Positions 11,888 to 23,712 of a DNA stretch of 64,000 bases are shown in pieces. The stretch is from Atrina japonica (lineage: Eukaryota; Mollusca; Bivalvia; Pterioida; Pinnidae), in NCBI GenBank assembly GCA_030159075.1, contig BROG01000241.1:124001-188000 (forward strand), read 5' to 3'. Position numbers and translations under genes: made by a program. Every line of letters starts with the position of its first letter. Position 1 is the first letter of the stretch. The notes under the pieces were generated by a model that was not told where the DNA came from, searched no databases, and saw only the letters and a list, made by a program, of their open reading frames with translations.

Positions 11888-12290
11888 AATTTACATACAA
11901 CACTCATATCTTGTCTGATGACAGTTGGCATCAGATTGCAACTGGTCATCTGACATGGGTGATAAAAACAAAAAACAAAAAACAAACATGAAAAACTAAT
12001 TTTTCAGCTGAATGTGAAACTATGATATAGCCAACATTACCATACAGTCAATTCTTGAATTATTGTCACTTGCCATGCAGGTGTAAAGCTGGGTCGCAGT
12101 AGTAAGAACAGGTTATTGAAGAATTAAGAAACAACGTAATTACTTGATATAAATGTTGTCCTGTTTTCTGTTCATTAAAGATATATTTATGATACAAAAA
12201 GATGGTAACTCTATTTTCCTGAAGATGCAGGAATTCAATTCATCACCAAACTCATATACCACCATCATTTCTAAATAACAAAAGTGGCAA
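11888..12290. other. No gene seen
   Basis: AT-rich unique-looking DNA between a mobile element and the 15-bp array. Confidence 0.45.
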
Positions 12291-12690
12291 AGAGTTAACT
12301 GTACAAGAATAGACTGTACAAGAGTTGACTGTACAAGAGTTTACTATACAAAAGTTGACTGAACAAGAGTTGACTGTCCAGAATTGACTGTACAAGAGTT
12401 GACTGCACAAGAGTTGACTGTACAAGAGTTGACTATACAAGAGTTGACTGTACAAGATTTAACTGTACAAAAGTTGACTATACAAGAGTTGACTGTCCAG
12501 AATTGACTGTACAAGAGTTGACTGTACAAGAGTTGACTATACAAGAGTTGACTATACAAGAGTTGACTGTACAAGAGGTAACTGTACAAGAGTTAACTGT
12601 ACAAATGTTGACTGTATAAGAGTTGATAGTACAAGAGTTAACTATACAAAAGCTGACTGTACAAGAGTTGATTGTACAAGTACCATACTC
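12291..12690. repeat. 15-bp tandem array, ~26 units
   Basis: The unit is TACAAGAGTTGACTG. Variants include TACAAAAGTTGACTA and a 14-bp unit GTCCAGAATTGACT at 12376 and 12495. The 119-bp distance between these marks an internal higher-order duplication of about eight units. Minus-strand frames reading VNSCT or SQLLY repeats come from the 15-bp period. Confidence 0.95.
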
Positions 12691-12769
12691 TGATGAAAAT
12701 GCACCAGTCTGACTTAAGTCTGAACAACTGAATGAAAATGCTGAAAACTGCATGATAGCAATTATTTAT

Positions 12770-13085
12770 ACAGGGTTGCCACTTAGTTGAGAAAATAAAA
12801 TTCCCTGTCTTATCACTGATCAAATCCTGTTTTTCACTGACCAATACCGCCTAATTTTGGGGTTCCACCTCCCCTATAGCCAACATGATCCTATCCACCC
12901 ATTAATGTTTACCTTTTTTTCATCAAATTATTTTTTATAAAATTTATACTGTTGAAAGACTGTCATAGCTACAGAAAATATGAAAATCTTCCTAGAATTT
13001 TTCTTTTCCCTGACTTTTCTGATATTCAATTTTTCCCTGATCAAAATGCCAATTTCCCTGACAATTCACTGACCTTGAAAAAAAA
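12770..13085 (-). repeat. Possible dispersed repeat (TTCCCTGA-rich)
   Basis: CAGGGTTGCCACTTAG is followed by several TTCCCTGA/TTTTTCCCTGA blocks up to 13075. Text of this kind (GGTTGCCA with repeated TCAGGGAAA) recurs in animal genomes, but only one copy lies in this window. Confidence 0.35.
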
Positions 13086-13488
13086 ACGCCAAGTAAAGTT
13101 GCAACCGTGTTATATATGTACAAACCATAACAAGTACACACATGGTTATACAGGATCATTCATTATCGCTAAGATTTACAGAACGAGATTACAGATTTTT
13201 CATTTTATGTTTACATGTTTTATCAAGCAAAAATAAAAATGCTAAAGGGTTCTCATACATCTTAAACATAATGGAAACAAAATATCAATTTCTAAACATT
13301 AAATGACAAGACCTTGGTGAAATGTTGATTTCATGCAACTTATACTAGGACATGTAAATGCAAATTTGGTCAAAGTAAAAGACAAATTAGATATGCAAGG
13401 TAACATTTTTACATTTATGATTTTATTTTCAAAATCATGAGTGTTAAGAGATACATTTACCAAAATATTAAATAAAAAAAGCCCAAGC

Positions 13489-13521
<33 letters not shown>

Positions 13522-13860
13522 TAAATAATAAATAAATATGTTAATTTGTGTTTAGAATGCAGAATATTTATATAAAAAACTAAGACATACGACTTTTCAA
13601 ACACAGGTAGTGACAAATTCTTTGCATAGCGCTCAGCATAAGACATGACAAACAAGAGTTATAACAACCCATGAATCTTTCTGATGAGATTAAAAATGGA
13701 ATAGTTTGTGTCACATAAGTCAAAGAAAATTAAAGAAACTTCACTACATTTTGTGTTGGGGCATAGAATAGGTCAAAACTTATGGTATGTTATCTACTGG
13801 CAGACATGTCTCCATTCAAATGAAAAATTATTGGGAGTGAGGAATTTAGACTGAGATATG
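13086..13860. other. No gene seen; contains (AAT)n at 13489-13521
   Basis: AT-rich. Eleven AAT trinucleotides are the only clear repeat. Minus-strand frame 13299-13490 has no recognisable domain. Confidence 0.6.
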
Positions 13861-14520
13861 ACTTATCAATCAACCAATCACAAAGGGAGGGGGAGAGAAA
13901 TGTGTCAATCGCAGGGAGGGGGGAGAAAAGTGTCAATCACAGGGGGAATGTGTTAATCACAGGGGAAATGTGTCAGTCACAGGGGAAATGTGTTGATCAC
14001 AGGTTGGGGGGGAAATACATCAGTCACAGGGATGAGAAATGAGTCAATCACAGGGGGGAATATGCCAATCACAGAGGGAAATGTGTCAACCAGAGGGGGA
14101 GAAATAAGCCAGTTACAGAGTGAGAAATATGCAAATCACAGGGATATGTGTAAATAACAGGAGGGTATATCATTCACAGGGGGAATGTGTCAATCACAGG
14201 GGGGGGAATGTGTCAATCACATGGGAAATATGACAATCATAGGGGAGAAATATGACAATTACAGGGGGGAATGTGTCAATCACAGGGGGATGTATCAATC
14301 ACAGGATAATGTGTTAATCACAGGGTGAGAAATATGCCAGTCATAGGGGAAATATGTCAACCACAGGCAGAATGTGTCAATCACAGGGTGAGAAATATGT
14401 CAATTACAGGGGGGTATGTCAATTACAGGGGGAATGTGTCAATCACAGGTTGAGAAATATGTCAATTACAGGGGGGGTATGTCAATTACAGGGGGAATGT
14501 GTCAATCACAGGGGGATGTA
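13861..14520. repeat. G-rich ~20-bp minisatellite
   Basis: The core unit is AATGTGTCAATCACAGGGGG, with GGGAGAAATATGTCAATTACA variants. About 30 units carry frequent length changes in the G run. Near 14390-14510 a ~60-bp compound unit is duplicated. Regular G runs on the plus strand could form inter-unit G-quadruplexes. Confidence 0.93.
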
Positions 14521-15141
14521 CGTGTACCTGTATATAATGTACAGAAAGCTGCTCTGCCTCGTATTATAACACAAATCATATATAAATCAGAATACACTTA
14601 CCTGATCAGGACAGAATATTATTAATGATTTAACAATTGTCATCTAACTTCAGCAATATCTCATACTGTTATCTCCGATCGTTATCAGCTGCCTTGGCTA
14701 CAGGTTGTATTCTACAAAAAAAGCGATGTGAAATATTTATCCTTTAATGCTTGTATGCAAATTCTAAATTGTAGCTGTTTTTTAAACTGATAGAGAAGAT
14801 GAAAAGATAATGGTCTTGATAGACTGAGAACGGTTTTGTAATTTCCTGCAAGTAAAAGGTCCAAAGTCACCAAGTTTGCTCAATACTCAAATTCAACTAA
14901 CTTTTCATAATTTTAAGATAAAAATACACATAATATATACTGCAACAGCATATTTTTGTATATTTATGGCAAACAATTGTAAATGATAATGAAAGGTTCT
15001 GCTCATTTCAAGATAATTTCAGAAAGTTTTCAGAAAAAGTTTGAGTACATACTCAAGGTATTTTTCATAAGAAAATCATAACTCAATATTTTGATGTAAA
15101 TGAAAAATGATAAAAATGTTTGTTCTAATCAGACACATCCA
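14521..15141. other. No gene seen
   Basis: AT-rich sequence without recognised element or exon. Confidence 0.45.
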
Positions 15142-15234
15142 GGACCCAGTTGCACAATGCATTGTTAAATTTATCTTGAAGTTAACCAATGGAACCACAG
15201 GTTAAATATAACAATGAACTGTGCAACTGGGTCC
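15142..15234. mobile_element. 93-bp palindromic MITE
   Basis: The left end GGACCCAGTTGCACAATGCA and the reverse complement of the right end GGACCCAGTTGCACAGTTCA match over about 30 bp (also ATTGTTA and ATTT). A short non-palindromic centre remains. Such near-palindromes are typical of small foldback elements. Confidence 0.8.
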
Positions 15235-15524
15235 AGAAGTTTTACAAACAACTATATATTTTTTTACTAAAATAATAAAAGTAAAAGTTTAACTTGGGTA
15301 TTGAGAAAATTTGGTGATTTTGCCCCCAATCTGATGACTACAAGTTCACATCTGTACAGTTTAAAGGATACATTTTCACAAAATATCCTGGAATGTTTAT
15401 TCATTATTTTTTCTATCACAAAATGTCCCTATTTATTAGAATTGTTCCATTCCATTCAATTTTGTCAAAATAATTTGTACTCAGATCATGTGACTTCAAA
15501 AGAAAGTTGGGCAAGGTCTGACAC

Positions 15525-15884
15525 ACTTGCTGACTGGCAAACAGTAATTGCCATAAATCGTTCAATGGATGTGACATACCATATAAGGAAAACCTTTACT
15601 ACTCTTGTCTGCCAATCAGAAATCTGAAGCATAGTAAGGTTTTCCTTATATGGAATGTCGCAATAGATACTTTACCATATCTCGCTAACCTAAGGAAATT
15701 TCAGCTTTCCAAAGGCATTTCGTTAATAACTCCACTAAACTGACAATTTATTGAAAAATTTTCTTTTCCTTCCTTTAGGAATGGATTTCTGGAGAAAAGG
15801 TCAAATATTACAATCACTTCCCAAGAATGTGACTTTAAACATTAATGGAATGACCTAATTTAAACATTTGCTCAGGTGAGCTAA
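15525..15884 (+). mobile_element. Hairpin-bearing dispersed repeat, copy 1
   Basis: It contains inverted arms at 15571-15596 and 15636-15661 (ACCATATAAGGAAAACCTT and its complement). After these come TTTACCATATCTCGCTAACC, TTTCAGCTTTCCAA, and AGGAATGGATTTCTGGAGAA. The right end reads GCTCAGGTGAGCTAA (15870-15884). A diverged second copy lies at 17165-17480. The frame at 15301-15627 overlaps this repeat and is dismissed. Confidence 0.75.
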
Positions 15885-16456
15885 AAAAGATATATACATA
15901 TAGTGGTACACAATAGACTCCAGTCCTTTCAAAAGCATTTTCCAAGCAAGCTTAATTAAATCAAAGCAGAGTAGACAGCTAACACTAAATGTAGAAATAG
16001 TGGCTTTTTCAGAAGCATCAAGTGAGTGTGTCATCTCTGAAGATTAATGCGCCATAAACATTGATACTCGGTAAACATTGAGATGCTATTTCACCAGGAC
16101 GAAAGGCTAGGATATCTCTGAACAGGGAACAATTAGACATGATGATACTGTGTGTGTGAAATTCCTTTATAAATCATTGGCTAAAGTAAGATGAATTAAG
16201 CTATACTACTCCTTAGAGAAATCATCAGAATGTTTTAAGATGAGAAAAAAAATCATGCATTTCCATTCGGTTGTGATTCTTTTCTGTCATTTACGTAAGG
16301 CACATATTTTAAGTACAATTTATAGACAGAATATAATGATAATGCTTATTTTTTTTCTGCTAAATGATAAAGAATATTTTAAAAGTTCATTCTTGGATCA
16401 ATTCATCATTCTAAAGCAAATGACTGATTCTGAGGATGAATGTACATGTGTGTATA

Positions 16457-16460
<4 letters not shown>
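15885..16460. other. No gene seen
   Basis: AT-rich sequence. The 103-aa frame beginning at 16240 ends in a GT microsatellite and lacks recognisable features. Confidence 0.45.
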
Positions 16461-16496
<36 letters not shown>

Positions 16497-16508
16497 TGTG
16501 TGTGTGTT
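16461..16508. repeat. (GT)n microsatellite
   Basis: About 23 TG dinucleotides with one TATG interruption. Confidence 0.95.
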
Positions 16509-16729
16509 ACAAAATGGTTGCTGGGTAGATCTTATTTCAAGTGATACTTAGGGTCAGAGATTTTTTACTGTGTACCTGGAAATATTTTTTTTATTTTATT
16601 TTATTTTTTTATTTTTTTGTCCTTGGATGAGAGGATGAATTAATTCTGAAGCTAAATAATGAAGCACAGACTTACATGTCATCTGTGAGGCTGTGGTGAT
16701 TATGGGTGAATTTAAGACAGGGAGGGAGC

Positions 16730-16990
16730 CGGGCTGGTTCTGAGTCGGTAGCACGGTTGACTATTGATTGTGAGTTTGAGTCCAGTTGGAGACAGGTTGG
16801 TTTCCTGTCTTTCGGATGAGACAGTAAAACTGAGATCCTGTGTCACAGTAGGTGTCGGCACGTTAAAGAACCCTCACTGCTCAATGGGCATAAGTGCTAA
16901 GTGTAGGCCAAAATTTAAAGCCCTTCATCGGCATTTGCTGACGTCTCCATATGAGTTAAAGATCCTTGAGTGGGACATTAAATAACAACA
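16730..16990 (+). mobile_element. tRNA-derived SINE, family 1
   Basis: The pol III head has an A-box-like CTGGTTCTGAGTCGGTAGCA and a B-box-like GAGTTTGAGTCCA. The body includes TCCTGTGTCACAGTAGGTGT and GCACGTTAAAGAACCCTCAC. The tail reads GACGTCTCCATATGAGTTAA, then CTTGAGTGGGACATTAAA, ending in AAC/AAACA repeats. It is about 260 bp, full-length by comparison with the copy at 42.4 kb. It has no protein-coding capacity and would depend on a LINE in trans. Confidence 0.9.
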
Positions 16991-17164
16991 AACAAACAAT
17001 TTCTGTCATAAAATGTGAAAATAATCAGGGATGAAAGTCACTGCTATTTTAAACTCTTTTGAATTTCAAATGTTCAAATGTTTCAAATGACATGAATTCC
17101 AGTTATCAACTTCTGTGTTTATGTCATCCTGACTCTATTATGTAACCGTAAGAAAATCTGATAC

Positions 17165-17480
17165 ATTCTGATTGGCTGATAGTAAAGCAGTCAATAAATG
17201 TGACATTTGCATATAAGGAAAACCTCACAAACCTTGCCAAACAATCAGTAATCCTTGGCATAGTAAGGTTTTCCTTACATGTAATGTACTAAAAGATGCT
17301 TTACCATATCTCACTAACCTACAGTAACAAACTTTCAGCTTTCCAATTTAGTTTCATTAATAACTCCTTTATTTTGATAATTTTTTGATAATTTTTTCTT
17401 TTCCTTCTGTTAGGAATGGATTTCTGGAGAAAATGTCAAAATTACGATACCTCTCCTGGAATGTGTCTTTGAAAAGAAAA
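17165..17480 (+). mobile_element. Hairpin-bearing dispersed repeat, copy 2
   Basis: Same order of blocks as 15525-15884: inverted arms CATATAAGGAAAACCT and AAGGTTTTCCTTACATG, TTTACCATATCTCACTAACC, TTTCAGCTTTCCAA, AGGAATGGATTTCTGGAGAA. It lacks the GCTCAGGTGAGCTAA right end. Confidence 0.75.
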
Positions 17481-18103
17481 GTTAACATCTATATTATTTT
17501 TCCTGTTCAGAAAAGAACTAGAACTTAACAGACCTATAAAAATGACCCAATTTCTTGCATGATGTTTGTATAACATTTTATGTTCAAGTTATATATACAT
17601 ATGAAACACCTCTTAACAAATACATTTCAACCATCCCATACAAATTATAACAATTACATTGATTTTTTTTTCTATTGATAAGTACTACAAAACTTGGATA
17701 AATTTCAAAACTTAAATTTGCTCAGTATATAATGCCTATCAACATAAGTAATATTAAAAATGAGAAATTTTTCTACGACAACAGTACTGCCAGAAATCAA
17801 TTTATCGCAAGTTACACACTGAATTGACGTAATCACACACATTTTTTTGCCTACTTCAGCTTTTTGGTATATTTTTTTCTTTTTTGTCTCTTGTACTTGA
17901 TCAAATTTGTTCAGTCAAGCGCGGAAATCAGTCGATCAGTTTTGCTTGTATAGAATTTCATCTTTGTCGTAAAATAATACAGAAAGTATCACCTGAGAAA
18001 ACAGCAATGTACATGTATCAGTGTAGATTTACCTACCTGTCAGGTATGGTATACACCATTTGTACATAATGTACATACATTTTTAAGATGCAGGTTATAT
18101 AAG
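17481..18103. other. No gene seen
   Basis: AT-rich; the only frame (17884-18069) has no recognisable homology. Confidence 0.45.
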
Positions 18104-18284
18104 TACAGTACAACCTGTCCTGAGAGACAACTGTCATGAAAGACCACCTGTCTTTTGAGATTAAATTTTGGAAACCATTCAGTTAAATAATTTTTTACAT
18201 AAAACCTTTTTTGAAAGACCACCTGTATTGATAGACCACATTTCAGTGGCTGATAGAGTGGTCTCTCATAACAGGTTCAATTAT
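18104..18284 (+). mobile_element. Family L MITE
   Basis: It opens TACAGTACAACCTGTCCTGA and includes ACTGTCATGAAAGACCACCT, AACCATTCAGTTAAATAA, CATTTCAGTGGCTGATAGAG and GTGGTCTCTCATAACAGGTT. The right end is eroded to CAATTATA. Confidence 0.8.
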
Positions 18285-19890
18285 ATATGTAAAAATGTTT
18301 ATAAAACAACACCAGAAAATGATGATTATGTTTACATCATAAAATATACAGATGATACAGCTCCAAATTAAGACTTAAGCTATTGTTCTCTAAGCTAATT
18401 ATTTCTGTTGTCCATGTGAAAAACTGATAGAGACAAATATATGAATAAAATAAAATAACAGAAAGTGTTGAAAATAGATGGTAGGTTAAAATAACATTGA
18501 ATTTTGTTATTAGGCATCTATGACAAACACTTAGATGTTTTACGATTATTTTCAATATTAACTGCCAATCCATGTTTGATTTTTTTCAAAACATCTTCCT
18601 TTAATTAATAGATACACATATATCAATATTAAATTGGTACAATAGCTTTCAATTGAATAGTATTGCAAATTATTGTTGCTATTTCATATTAATAAAGTCA
18701 CTTTAATCTATGAGTATTGAGACATAATGTAATTTTGGCACATGTATTGCTGCATAGTACATGTATATTTTTAAGACCTATTTATAATTTCTAATGAGAG
18801 CTCTGGGCTTTATGACAAAATCCTTGCCCTGCCCTAGCTCTGTCCCAGTTTTACGGTGGAATTCATTTCCAGTAGACTCTAGTACATAATCATTTTTTCT
18901 CTCCCTGCACTATATCACCTCGCAGCTTTGTGACAAAAGTTACTTCGTAATTTGGTTATTAGTTTCGGGTTGTCTTTTTACAACCGTTTAGTTAATTCAT
19001 ATCACAAACTAATATTTGAAAAGAAAGACATGACTCTAACAGGTAAAATGAAATTTGACCCAGGTTTAAATGTGAACAGGTAACACCAATATCTATCAAA
19101 CTGCGGTTCCACTACAAAAGGTGTAGAAATTTTATCTCGAGTTAAAACTATAAATAAAACTAGACAGTTTCAAAAGAAATCCATTGTGAGATGCCTGTTC
19201 TCAATGGATTTAAATCCCAAATCACATGATTTCTATTATAATCGGCAGACAAGCATAAGATTCGGGATACATACATTAGCAAGGAGTTCAAGAAAGGTCA
19301 TTTCTTTTGTAAAATTTTGGAACAATAAAAACATTGTTGTCAAATATTATTTTACCTATGAAATATGCGATTACCGAAGACAAATTCATAGACAAGCTAT
19401 CATCAACAAGTAATGAATATTCTTCGAATAATTTTGTCTAAGATACTTTCAAATAAGTGAGAATACTGATGAAAGTAAAACCTTATCTTTAAAAAAATAA
19501 TAAAGAAAAATATTTCTCATTTCTCTGAGCTATAAAATTGATGTCGGATACATTATACAGAAGTTGATAAAATATTAAATCTTATTCACTTTGATACCTA
19601 AAATAATTTTTTGTGGATATATTTATTTAGTTGACAAACCCACTCGTAAACATCAAAAACCTATTTAAAGCATTAGATAAAAACCTTTGTAAACAGATAG
19701 GATAAATACAAAGATCTATCAAAACAAACTTATAATAAAATTGTTTTAGCTCGTTTGGAATGTTATTTTTAAACTGTGTACATATATTGAGATTTATAAG
19801 AAATGGTTAGGTATCCATGGTAACCAATGATGCAGTTAGGTTATAATATTGTATATTTCACCCATACAACAAATATTTTGGTATCATGGA
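18285..19890. other. No gene seen
   Basis: AT-rich sequence. The 75-aa frame at 19186-19413 (+) is not in a repeat and is mixed in composition, but I recognise no domain and no flanking splice evidence. Confidence 0.4.
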
Positions 19891-19894
19891 TGGT

Positions 19895-20140
19895 AGCAAG
19901 GTTATTCTGGAATATACCAAATGTTTTAGATTAGGTTGATACATCTAAGTATAATGAAAGGTATCAAATGGAATGATCTGGAATGTATCAATACATTTAA
20001 GTATAATGTATAATAAAGGATAGCAAATGGAATGTTCTGGAATGTATCAATACATCTAAGTATTGGCATAATAGATATCACGGGGATAACAAATACAGCA
20101 TAGGTTTATGTTTTATAATAGATAGCAAATGGAATGTCCT
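19895..20140. repeat. Degenerate ~62-bp tandem repeat
   Basis: GGTATCAAATGGAATGATCT (~19960), GGATAGCAAATGGAATGTTC (~20018) and AGATAGCAAATGGAATGTCC (~20120) recur. Between them is ATGTATCAATACATYTAAGTA. A more diverged copy lies just upstream. Confidence 0.7.
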
Positions 20141-21320
20141 GATATAATGATTATCTATAACTTAATAAGCCTAGGTGATGGGTGTCAAATAACTGTGGTT
20201 TAACTGTAGGCCTAATAATACATGTTGATTTATCTGTACACAAGTCAAAAACTAGCTTCATACAAACCAACTGGCCATGCCAAAAATGCGATCTGATCAT
20301 TCCCTTATCATTTATTTCAGTATTCAGTTTTGCTGGGAATAGTCCATTTTTATATTGCTCAGGTGAAAATAGATCAAAACATAATTTCTTACATGGGAAA
20401 GTAAGCTGTATGTACAAGTGCAAAACATTAGTAATAAAAAAAGGAAAAAAAAAACAATAACCTTGACCACATCTCTTCAAGGGTCGGTGCATGGTTTTGA
20501 GGTGAAAGACATTTTGATGAGTTTGCAGTTAATATCAGAATTTTACCTTGCTAATTCCTCAGCCAAAGTATTAAGACCAGTAAATTATTTATCCCCAGAA
20601 AATCCAATATGAAAAACTGATGATTTTTTGTGTAAAGACAAGTTTTCCCTTAGAGACCAAACTCTGTAATGTTGAGATGTGTCATGCAGTGATTGTCAAC
20701 AGATTACATTGGTGATTTTTATGTAAAAAATATTGAATATTAATAAAACTGACATTTTAATAAAAAATCTACACAAAAAATATCTCAGCCCTGGTAATCT
20801 TTCTGTTTGTCAATATACCTGATTTGTGCAAAATTTATCATTTCAGTTCACTAAAAACAAAAACAAAACAAAACAAAAAACAAAAACAACATGTTTAAGA
20901 GAATTTAGTCAAAGTGTCAATGCTGTTTAATTTTGATATCATCTAAGACATACTTGTGGGATTAGGTAAGATGCTTTGTTGATCAAATGTCAAATGTTTC
21001 ATACAACAAGAAATTTCAAATCTATTCATTTGACTTATTTGCTGTTTATTTTTTATATATTCATACCAGAACAAGGTTCAAATTTGTCTAATGTTAGTAT
21101 AGCTATCATATTCATTCATGTATATTGTTATTACAAAGATTGATTTTTTTTTGCTTGTTTTACTGTTATCCTATATACCACTATGATCTTTTTCACATAT
21201 ATTATCAGCAAAAGGTTTAATACCAGCAATGTTTAACCTTTGCTACGACCATATACCAATATAGTATGGATCCTTTAATATGCCATAACTACAAAGACAT
21301 TGGAACTCTGTTTTCAGACT
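20141..21320. other. No gene seen
   Basis: Opposed overlapping frames at 20151-20492 (-) and 20182-20460 (+) cover the same DNA; neither has a recognisable domain. The rest is AT-rich with A-rich tracts near 20440 and 20860. Confidence 0.4.
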
Positions 21321-21324
21321 CATT

Positions 21325-23712
21325 CAAAAGCTTGTATCTCATACTGAGTAGTATTAAAGTCTCTGACTCATACCGAGTGCCTGGTATTAAAGCTTGTTAC
21401 TCATGCTGAGTACTTGATATTAAAATTTGTGATTCATGCTGAGTACTTGATATTAAAATTTGTGATTCATGCTGAGTGCTTGGTATTAAATTTGTAACTC
21501 AAGCCATGTGCTTATATTAATGACTGTGACTCATACTGAGTGCTTGGTTTTAAAACTTGTGACTTACGCTGAGAGCTTAGTATAAAAATTTGTAACTTAT
21601 GCTAAGTGCTTGGTATTAAAACTTGTAAGTCATGCTGAGTGCTTGATATTAAAATTTGTGACTCATGCACAGTGCTTGGTAACAAATCTTGTAACTCATG
21701 GTCAGTGCTTGGTATTAAAACTTTTGATTTATGGTAAGTGCTTGCTAATTAAGCTTTTGACTTATTTTGAAAGCATAGTGTTACAGCTTTCTGACTCATG
21801 CTGAATGTTTGGTATTGTGACTTTTATGTATAATGCTGAGTGCTTGTTAATAAGGCTTGTGACTTATGCTGGGAGCTTGGTATTAAAGTTTGTGAGTGAT
21901 ATATAATGCTGAGTTCTTGTAAAATAAAACTTATAACTTATGCTGAGAGCTTGGTATTAAAGCTTGCAACTTCTATAAAATGCTGAGTGCTTGTTAATAA
22001 AGCTTGCCACATATGCTGAGAGCCTGGTATTAAAGCTTGTGACTCATGCTGGTCACTTGCTATTAAAACTTGTGACTCATGATTGGTGCTTGTTATTAAA
22101 ACTTGTGACTTATGCTATAAGATTGGTATTAAAGCTTGTAACTTATATATAATGCTGAGTTTTTGTTTATAAAGTTTGTGACTTATGCTGAGTCCCTGGT
22201 ATTAAAGAATGCTTTGAATTAAAATTTGTGATTCAAGCTGAGTCCTTGGTATTAAAGCTTGTAACTCATGCTGAGAACTTGGTATTAAAATTTGTGATTC
22301 ATGCTGAGTCCTTGGTGTTAAAGCTTGTGACTCATGCTGAGAGCTTGGTATTAAAATTTGTGATTCATGCTGAGTCCTTGGTATTAAAATTTGTGATTCA
22401 TGCTGTCCTTGGTATTAAAGCTTGCAACTCATGCTGAAAATTTGGTATTAAAGCTTGTAACTTAGCTAAGAGTTTGGTATAAAGCTTGTAACTTAAGCAG
22501 AGAGCTTGGTATTAAAGCTTGTAACTTAGCTAAGAGTTTGGTATTAAAACTTGTAACCTAATTTAAGGGTTTGGTATTAAAGCTTTAACCTATGCTAAGA
22601 GTTTGGTATAAAGCTTGTAACCTATGCTAAGGGTTTAGTATTAAAGCTTGTAACCTATGCTAAGGGTTTGGTATTAAAGCTTGTAACTTAGCTAAGAGTT
22701 TGGTATGAAAGCTTGTAACCTATGTTAAGGGTTTGGTATTAAAGCTTTAACCTATGCTAAGAGTTTGGTATAAAGCTTGTAACCTATGCTAAGGGTTTAG
22801 TATTAAAGCTTGTAACTTAGCTAAGGGTTTAGTATTAAAGCTTGTAACCTATGCTAAGGGTTTGGTACTAAAGCTTGTAACCTATGCAAAGAGTTTGGTA
22901 TGAAAGCTTGTAACCTATGCTAAGGGTGTGTTATTAAAGCTTGTAACTTATGCTAAGAGTTTAGTATTAAAGCTTGTAACCTATGCTAAGGGTTTGGTAT
23001 TAAAGCTTGTAACTTAGCTAAGAGTTTGGTATGAAAGCTTGTAACCTATGTTAATGGTTTGGTATTAAAGCTTTAACCTATGCTAAGAGTTTGGTATAAA
23101 GCTTGTAACCTATGCTAAGGGTTTAGTATTAAAGCTTGTAACTTAGCTAAGGGTTTAGTATTAAAGCTTGTAACCTATGCTAAGGGTTTGGTATTAAAGC
23201 TTGTAACCTATGCAAAGAGTTTGGTATGAAAGCTTGTAACCTTTGCTAAGGGTGTGTTATTAAAGCTTGTAACTTATGCTAAGAGTTTGGTATTAAAGCT
23301 TGTAACTTATGCTAAGGGTTTGGTATTAAAGCTTGTAACTTAAGCTAAGAGTTTGGTATGAAAGCTTGTAACCTATGCTAAGAGTTTGGTATTAAAGCTT
23401 GTAACTTATGCTAAGAGTTTGGTATTAAAGCTTGTAACCTATGCTAAGAGTTTGGTATTAAAGCTTGTAACTTATGCTAAGAGTTTGGTATTAAAGCTTG
23501 TAACCTATGCTAAGGGTTTGGTATTAAAGCTTGTAACCTATGCTAAGAGTTTGGTATTAAAGCTTGTAACTTATGCTAAGAGTTTGGTATTAAAGCTTGT
23601 AACCTATGCTAAGAGTTTGGTATTAAAGCTTGTAACTTATGCTAAGGGTTTGTTGGGTATTAAATCTTGTAATCTATGCTTAGGGTTTGGTATTAAAGCT
23701 TGTAACTTATTG
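21325..23712. repeat. 33-bp tandem array, ~72 units, with higher-order duplication
   Basis: The consensus reads GTATTAAAGCTTGTAACCTA followed by TGCTAAGAGTTTG, with a HindIII site (AAGCTT) in most units from about 22.2 kb on. The left third (21.3-22.4 kb) is more diverged (CTCATGCTGAGTGCTTGG form), and the right end is the most uniform. A block of roughly ten units from about 22645 is repeated from about 22971: matching landmarks AGCTTTAACCTATGCTAAGA sit at 22743 and 23069, 326 bp apart. The plus-strand frames (LVTYAKSLVLK-like 11-residue repeat) reflect the period only. Confidence 0.97.

Noticed and set aside
12252..12753. Minus-strand Ser/Cys/Asn-rich frames resembling a repetitive secreted protein
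   Set aside because: They are translations of the 15-bp array in different phases.
20151..20492. 113-codon minus frame
   Set aside because: A 92-codon plus frame is open over the same DNA and neither has recognisable features; likely chance.
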